Positions 60,091-64,000 of a DNA stretch of 64,000 nucleotides are shown piece by piece. Below the pieces are notes generated by a model. It was not told the origin of the DNA. It ran no database searches and saw only the letters and a list, made by a program, of their open reading frames with translations. Position 1 is the stretch's first letter. Every line of letters begins with the position of its first letter. The position numbers and the translations under genes are program-made. The stretch is from NCBI GenBank assembly GCA_030062745.1, contig CP099839.1, forward strand, positions 16,926,733 to 16,990,732. The letters run 5' to 3'. This DNA is from Capitulum mitella. Lineage: Eukaryota > Arthropoda > Thecostraca > Pollicipedomorpha > Pollicipedidae.

Positions 60091-60510
60091 AGGAAAACAT
60101 TGTTCTTGACGCGATCATTGACAATCAGAGAAGAACAAACTGGTTGCAGCCAACAACATTGAGGAACCGCCAGCGTCCATTCGCCTAAAATTTTCACTGG
60201 CTGTTTATCCAATAGGTTCAATCATATGTTACGTTATAATGCTGTCATATATAATGTTGCATAATGTTGCGTTAAAATATTTGTCCAGGTGCCCCACATG
60301 AAATGAAGGGACCCTCCGCTGGGTGAGAACAGGCACACCAAATTTTTGGCTGGCTGCGTCCCTGGCTCTCAGGATCCCAGCTCTCACTTTCAGGTCCGTC
60401 TACGCACTACTACCGACGAAAAATCAGATTAATCACTACCTGTAACAAATTCATGGCTCGGATCTTCTTGGCACAGACGAGTTGACACCGCACGTAGACG
60501 CTTGCAGTCA

Positions 60511-61012
60511 TGGGCAGTCGGCGTGCGCCGCAGCCGTACCCAGTAAGAAATTGACGGGAACTAATTTCAGCGTTCCTTTATTTTCGCGGAAAAGCCTATC
60601 CACGTAAATTTTATTGATCTTAGTGGTTGTAGTGGTTTTTCATGCTTAGATTTTGGGAAAATTCATTAGTTGCCAATCTACACAATTGGCAGAGCTTTAT
60701 TCGCGAGAGCCTGTTTATTTCTAAACTATGCAATTTTTTCAACCTTTTTGAGGTTTCTGGTGTTACATCTGTGCAAGCCAGTTCTGCCATTTCATACCCA
60801 TTCTGAGTAATTCATTGCTGATTTTGACGCTGGTACATTTTGGCTCACAACAGTGATTCGTGATCTGGCCTCAGGTCAATGGCTGGAAGGCATTGATACT
60901 TGGCCCAATGACGGTTACTAGATGTCTTCTTCACTCCACACTAAAAATCCCAGAAAAACCTTTGGGGGGGGGGGGGCGGTGAACTATCCCCTCTCAGTCG
61001 GAGGCGGGTTAA
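60511..61012 (-). mobile_element. TTAA MITE family 2, truncated and deleted copy
   Basis: Starts inside the family at GGCGTGCGCCGCAGCC, corresponding to about 53783. It runs collinear to CTCCACACTAAAAAT, then jumps at 60948 to CCCAGAAAAACC, skipping about 400 bp present in the 53392 copy. It ends GGAGGCGGGTTAA at 61012. Confidence 0.85.
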
Positions 61013-62939
61013 TACCTTTCAACACAAATTTCGCTGAACAGATCCCCAATGTTAACGCCCACATGCCGCTTAATTTTACTAGAGGCAATGAATCAGGTAA
61101 CGTTCAGGATTCACGCCGCCATGGTCGCGGAATACCAACCCTGCGGCCTGGGTGACCTCTGTTGTTTGGGGTCAAACGGCGCTGACTCCTGGTGGGTATC
61201 CAGTGTATGCTATGTAACCTTTACCAGCTTAACACTGGGATGTGAGCCAATAATTCTATTGCGATACTTAAGGGAATGGGTTTAAATCACTTGAAGGTGT
61301 ATTAAAATATTGTTAATAGTTGTCAATTGCCTTCTTGTTTCCCTGACGTGTGCCAACTAATGGTCCAGCGTGACGTTTTTGGAGTGGCCTGGGAAGGTTT
61401 CCGCGCAGTGCACGAATAAACGGAGATTTTCGAGTGGCGCTATGAAGCATCTTCATTAAAAAGGACGTCTGAATGAAGGTAACAAGGGGAACGACTTTTG
61501 CTTACTTCGATAACAGTTATTCCATGTTAGTCTGAGGAACAGGTCTATCGACGGTCTTCGGCCCTGTCTAAACAAGGAAGCAAAGAATACAGAAAAGATT
61601 CTCTGCTGATCAACCCACTGGAATGACTTGCAATGCATCTGTTGTAATGGTTCGGCGCTTTTAGCAACGGTGACAGGAAATTGGAAGTCTGTTGGCTCAC
61701 AACAATTGTAGATCAGCGCCGAATACTAACCGCAAGCTCCAGTTTGAAACAGCGCCAATAGGTGGCAGTATTTGAGCTCACCGCTTGGCAATGCCAAGGC
61801 CTACGAGCTCTTGGTATAACTTTCTCCACAGAATCTTTTACTGATTCGTCGTTCAAAAAGGCAACTGTAAAACAGATTGCGTCTCCATTGGTTATTTCTT
61901 TCTCTCTCTCCTAATTAATATGCATTTAAAATGTTTCAAAATTTATTTTTAATTAAGTTTAATTTCATTATATATTAAACTGAATTTAATGAAACATACC
62001 ATTTTCATCTTTAATTTTTTTTCTGTATTTATTTATCCACGAAATCTGTATGCGTCTTAACATGTTACTAATTCGTCGTAAAATAGGCAACTGTAAAATG
62101 GATTGCGTTTTCATCGTTTATTTCTTCGTTCAGCAGGAAACGAAAATAAAAAGACAAATCAAATACTCAATAAACATTATCAAGGATGCATCTTTATATC
62201 AATCAGTGTCCGCTCAGCTGCATACGTGGGAAGTTAACTGCCACTCATCACCGTCCTATTTTTGCCGCGCTAGTGCTGGATGGAATATCCTGGCCTGTGC
62301 TTCAAACAAGCTCCATCTAGTCGTGCTTTCGTACGTGCTCTGCATGACTCGCTGCAGTAGCTCCCCTTGCATTCGACCGTTTGTGCATTTTTTCCCTCTT
62401 GCCATCATTATTCGCTTCAACTTCTCGCCAATGTTTCTTCATAGACTTCATGCCAAGAGTGAGATTGGTATAGAAGGCCACATGTCATTTTTCTCACTAA
62501 TTTAATTTTTCCCATCAGAATAAAAAAATGTCAATACAGCGACAAGCGAAATTAAAAGACATACTTGAAATAACAGGCAAAATCACTAAAATACAACCTG
62601 CAACATTATCTTGCACACGGATATGCTTTGAAGGATAATAATGAAGGATGACCAATCAGGTAATGGGTCAAAATTTGAGGAACCTGAACATCTATTTTGA
62701 CCAGAATCAAATTAGTAGTGCATAAGTCATCTAATGGTGCAGCCAGATTCATTTGGGGAAAGGCGCACCAGGCACGCCAGGACCCTCCACCATAGCATGA
62801 CAGTTTGTATTTCTACGTTGTACTTTAAGACTTTTTCGTTCGATGCGTTCATGCATCTCTTTTTTATGTATCATTTTTGCGAGCTAGGACAGTTAATTTG
62901 GGCTATGGAATGATAGTAGGGAAGGGGAGGGGTGAAATC
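61013..62939. other. No supported gene
   Basis: AT-rich apart from the direct repeat pair at 61841-62126. Confidence 0.4.
61841..62126 (+). repeat. Dispersed 60-bp direct repeat pair
   Basis: 61841-61900 and 62068-62126 share ATTCGTCGT, GGCAACTGTAAAA, GATTGCGT and TTATTTCTT in order, separated by AT-rich sequence. The long open frame over the second copy (62050-62505) is probably chance. Confidence 0.7.
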
Positions 62940-64000
62940 ATACGCGAATTTTGTCTCCTTTTTTATCATAGGTCATCCACAGGATGGATTTCATCGGCCT
63001 AGTCAGCTCTTCTACACGATACAAAAGTGTCAAAGTTTCGACCTCAGGTCAAGTCAGGCGTCTGACCTAGATCAGGTCAAACGGACCTATGTCCAAAAAG
63101 TTAACCGTCCTGTTACCTTTTCGGAAAACAAGATATCACAATAATACTTTCAGGGATTAGTGATCTTGATAGGTACAGCAAATCTGCTACCTCAGATTTT
63201 TTGGAATTGTCAGGGTCATTGACCTAAGGTCAATGACTAAACATTTTAACCTAAGGCCAATGACCTAAATTAGGTCATTGACCTAAGGTCAATGACCAAA
63301 CATTTTAACCTAAGGTCAATGACCCAAGTTAGGTCATTGATCTAAGGTCAATGGCCATTTTTAAGACATGTCATTTTTTGCGGAAATGGCGGAATATTTC
63401 ACAGCATTTTTAGCGTGGAGTGAAACAGACATCTAGTTACCGTCAATGGGCAAAGTACCAATGACTTCCAGCCATTGATCTCAGGTCAGGTCACGAATAA
63501 CTGTTGCGAGCCAAAATGTGCCACCGTCAAAATCAGCGATGAATTACTCAAAATGGGTAGAAAATGGCAGAACTGGCTTGCACAGACGTAAGTCATACTA
63601 AAAACTTCAAAATGTTCCAAAAAATCTTTTTTTTGGAATTTAACAGGCTTTTGCAATGGAAGCTCCGCCAATTGTGTAGATTGGTAAATAATGAATTTTT
63701 ACAAAATTTAAACATAAGAAACCATCACAAGAACCACTAAGATCAATTAAATTTACATGAATACGCTTATGTCGCGAAATAAAGGAACGCTAGAATAAGT
63801 TCCCGTTAATTTCTTGCTGCGTACGGCTGCGGCGCCCGCCGACAGTCGGTGTGAAAATTGCCGTGTCTTTAAATCAACGTTTCGGTGTATATACCGAACA
63901 AATCCGAGAAATTAGACTTGTACCGGCATCTGCATGTCTTTACTTGTGCCTTGGTGCCTTTATCTATGCGTTATTAATCACAGCCCTTGAGATTCAGGCC
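62940..64000 (+). mobile_element. TTAA MITE family 2 copy, cut by the window end
   Basis: Clearly collinear with 51195-52040 from about 63023 onward (GACCTCAGGTCAAGTCAGGC, TCCAAAAAGTTAACCG, GAGATTCAGGCC). The part before 63023 is only weakly similar. It contains a 59-bp tandem array at 63214-63355. The right end lies beyond the window. Confidence 0.85.
63214..63355. repeat. 59-bp tandem array of GGTCATTGACC palindromes
   Basis: GGTCATTGACCTAAGGTCAA recurs at 63214, 63273 and 63332 (the last with one change). Each unit is close to palindromic, since GGTCATTGACC is followed by its complement. The 51078 copy has one unit only. Confidence 0.85.

Larger units (their letters stand above)
59454..60363. 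mobile_element. Possible hAT-like element with internal minisatellite
   Basis: CAGTGCCGCAGCGGGG at 59454 is weakly inverted relative to GGCTGGCTGCGTCCCTG ending at about 60363. Similar heads occur at 13311 and, weakly, at 4627. No target duplication could be matched, so the outer limits are uncertain. Confidence 0.4.

Noticed and set aside
62050..62505. 151-codon plus-strand open frame
   Set aside because: It starts in AT-rich sequence over a diverged direct repeat; the residue pattern shows no domain.
63214..63355. CRISPR-like array
   Set aside because: The repeats are directly adjacent with no unique spacers, and this is eukaryotic DNA inside a MITE.

Overview
This is eukaryotic nuclear DNA, most likely from an invertebrate animal. 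Coding density is very low, one recognisable host gene is split into six exons by canonical GT-AG introns, and most recognisable sequence is transposon-derived. The carbonic anhydrase and the hAT-like transposase both look arthropod-like (perhaps crustacean). That placement is from memory of the families, is weak, and needs a database search.

Host gene. Positions 39886-43455 (minus strand) hold a complete six-exon alpha-carbonic anhydrase. Every splice phase matches and the exons sum to 957 nt (318 codons plus stop). It has a signal peptide, all three zinc-binding histidines, the proton-shuttle histidine, and a hydrophobic C-terminus that looks like a GPI-anchor signal.

Mobile DNA. A complete hAT-type transposon lies at 17609-21131, with long terminal inverted repeats and a perfect 8-bp target duplication; its transposase is spread over three reading frames. 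A deletion-bearing L1/Tx1-like LINE lies at 46271-48041. At least three families of non-autonomous elements have piggyBac-like ends (TTAA target, ends starting CCC or nearly so). Family 1 is at 3382-4598, 11918-13283, 13943-15140, 27776-28998, 36839-38084 and a fragment ending at 35207. Family 2 is at 26219-27479, 51078-52277, 53392-54681, 60511-61012 and 62940-64000. Family 3 is at 2587-3133. Families 1 and 2 carry a G-run/C-run palindrome just inside the ends. Together these elements fill roughly a fifth of the window.

Other repeats. Elements with hAT-like ends appear to hold minisatellites (4620-6612 and 59454-60363). A 270-bp tandem satellite (13390-15380) was interrupted by a family 1 insertion at TTAA. 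A hAT MITE is nested at 12483-12633, a 59-bp retroposon with target duplications lies at 21648-21706, and a tRNA-like SINE head lies at 55806-55870. A duplicated segment (52410-53215 and 54900-55735) keeps similar protein reading in one frame.

The rest, including 1-2586, 6613-8500, 22323-26218, 28999-33630, 43456-46270 and 55881-59452, shows no gene I can support.
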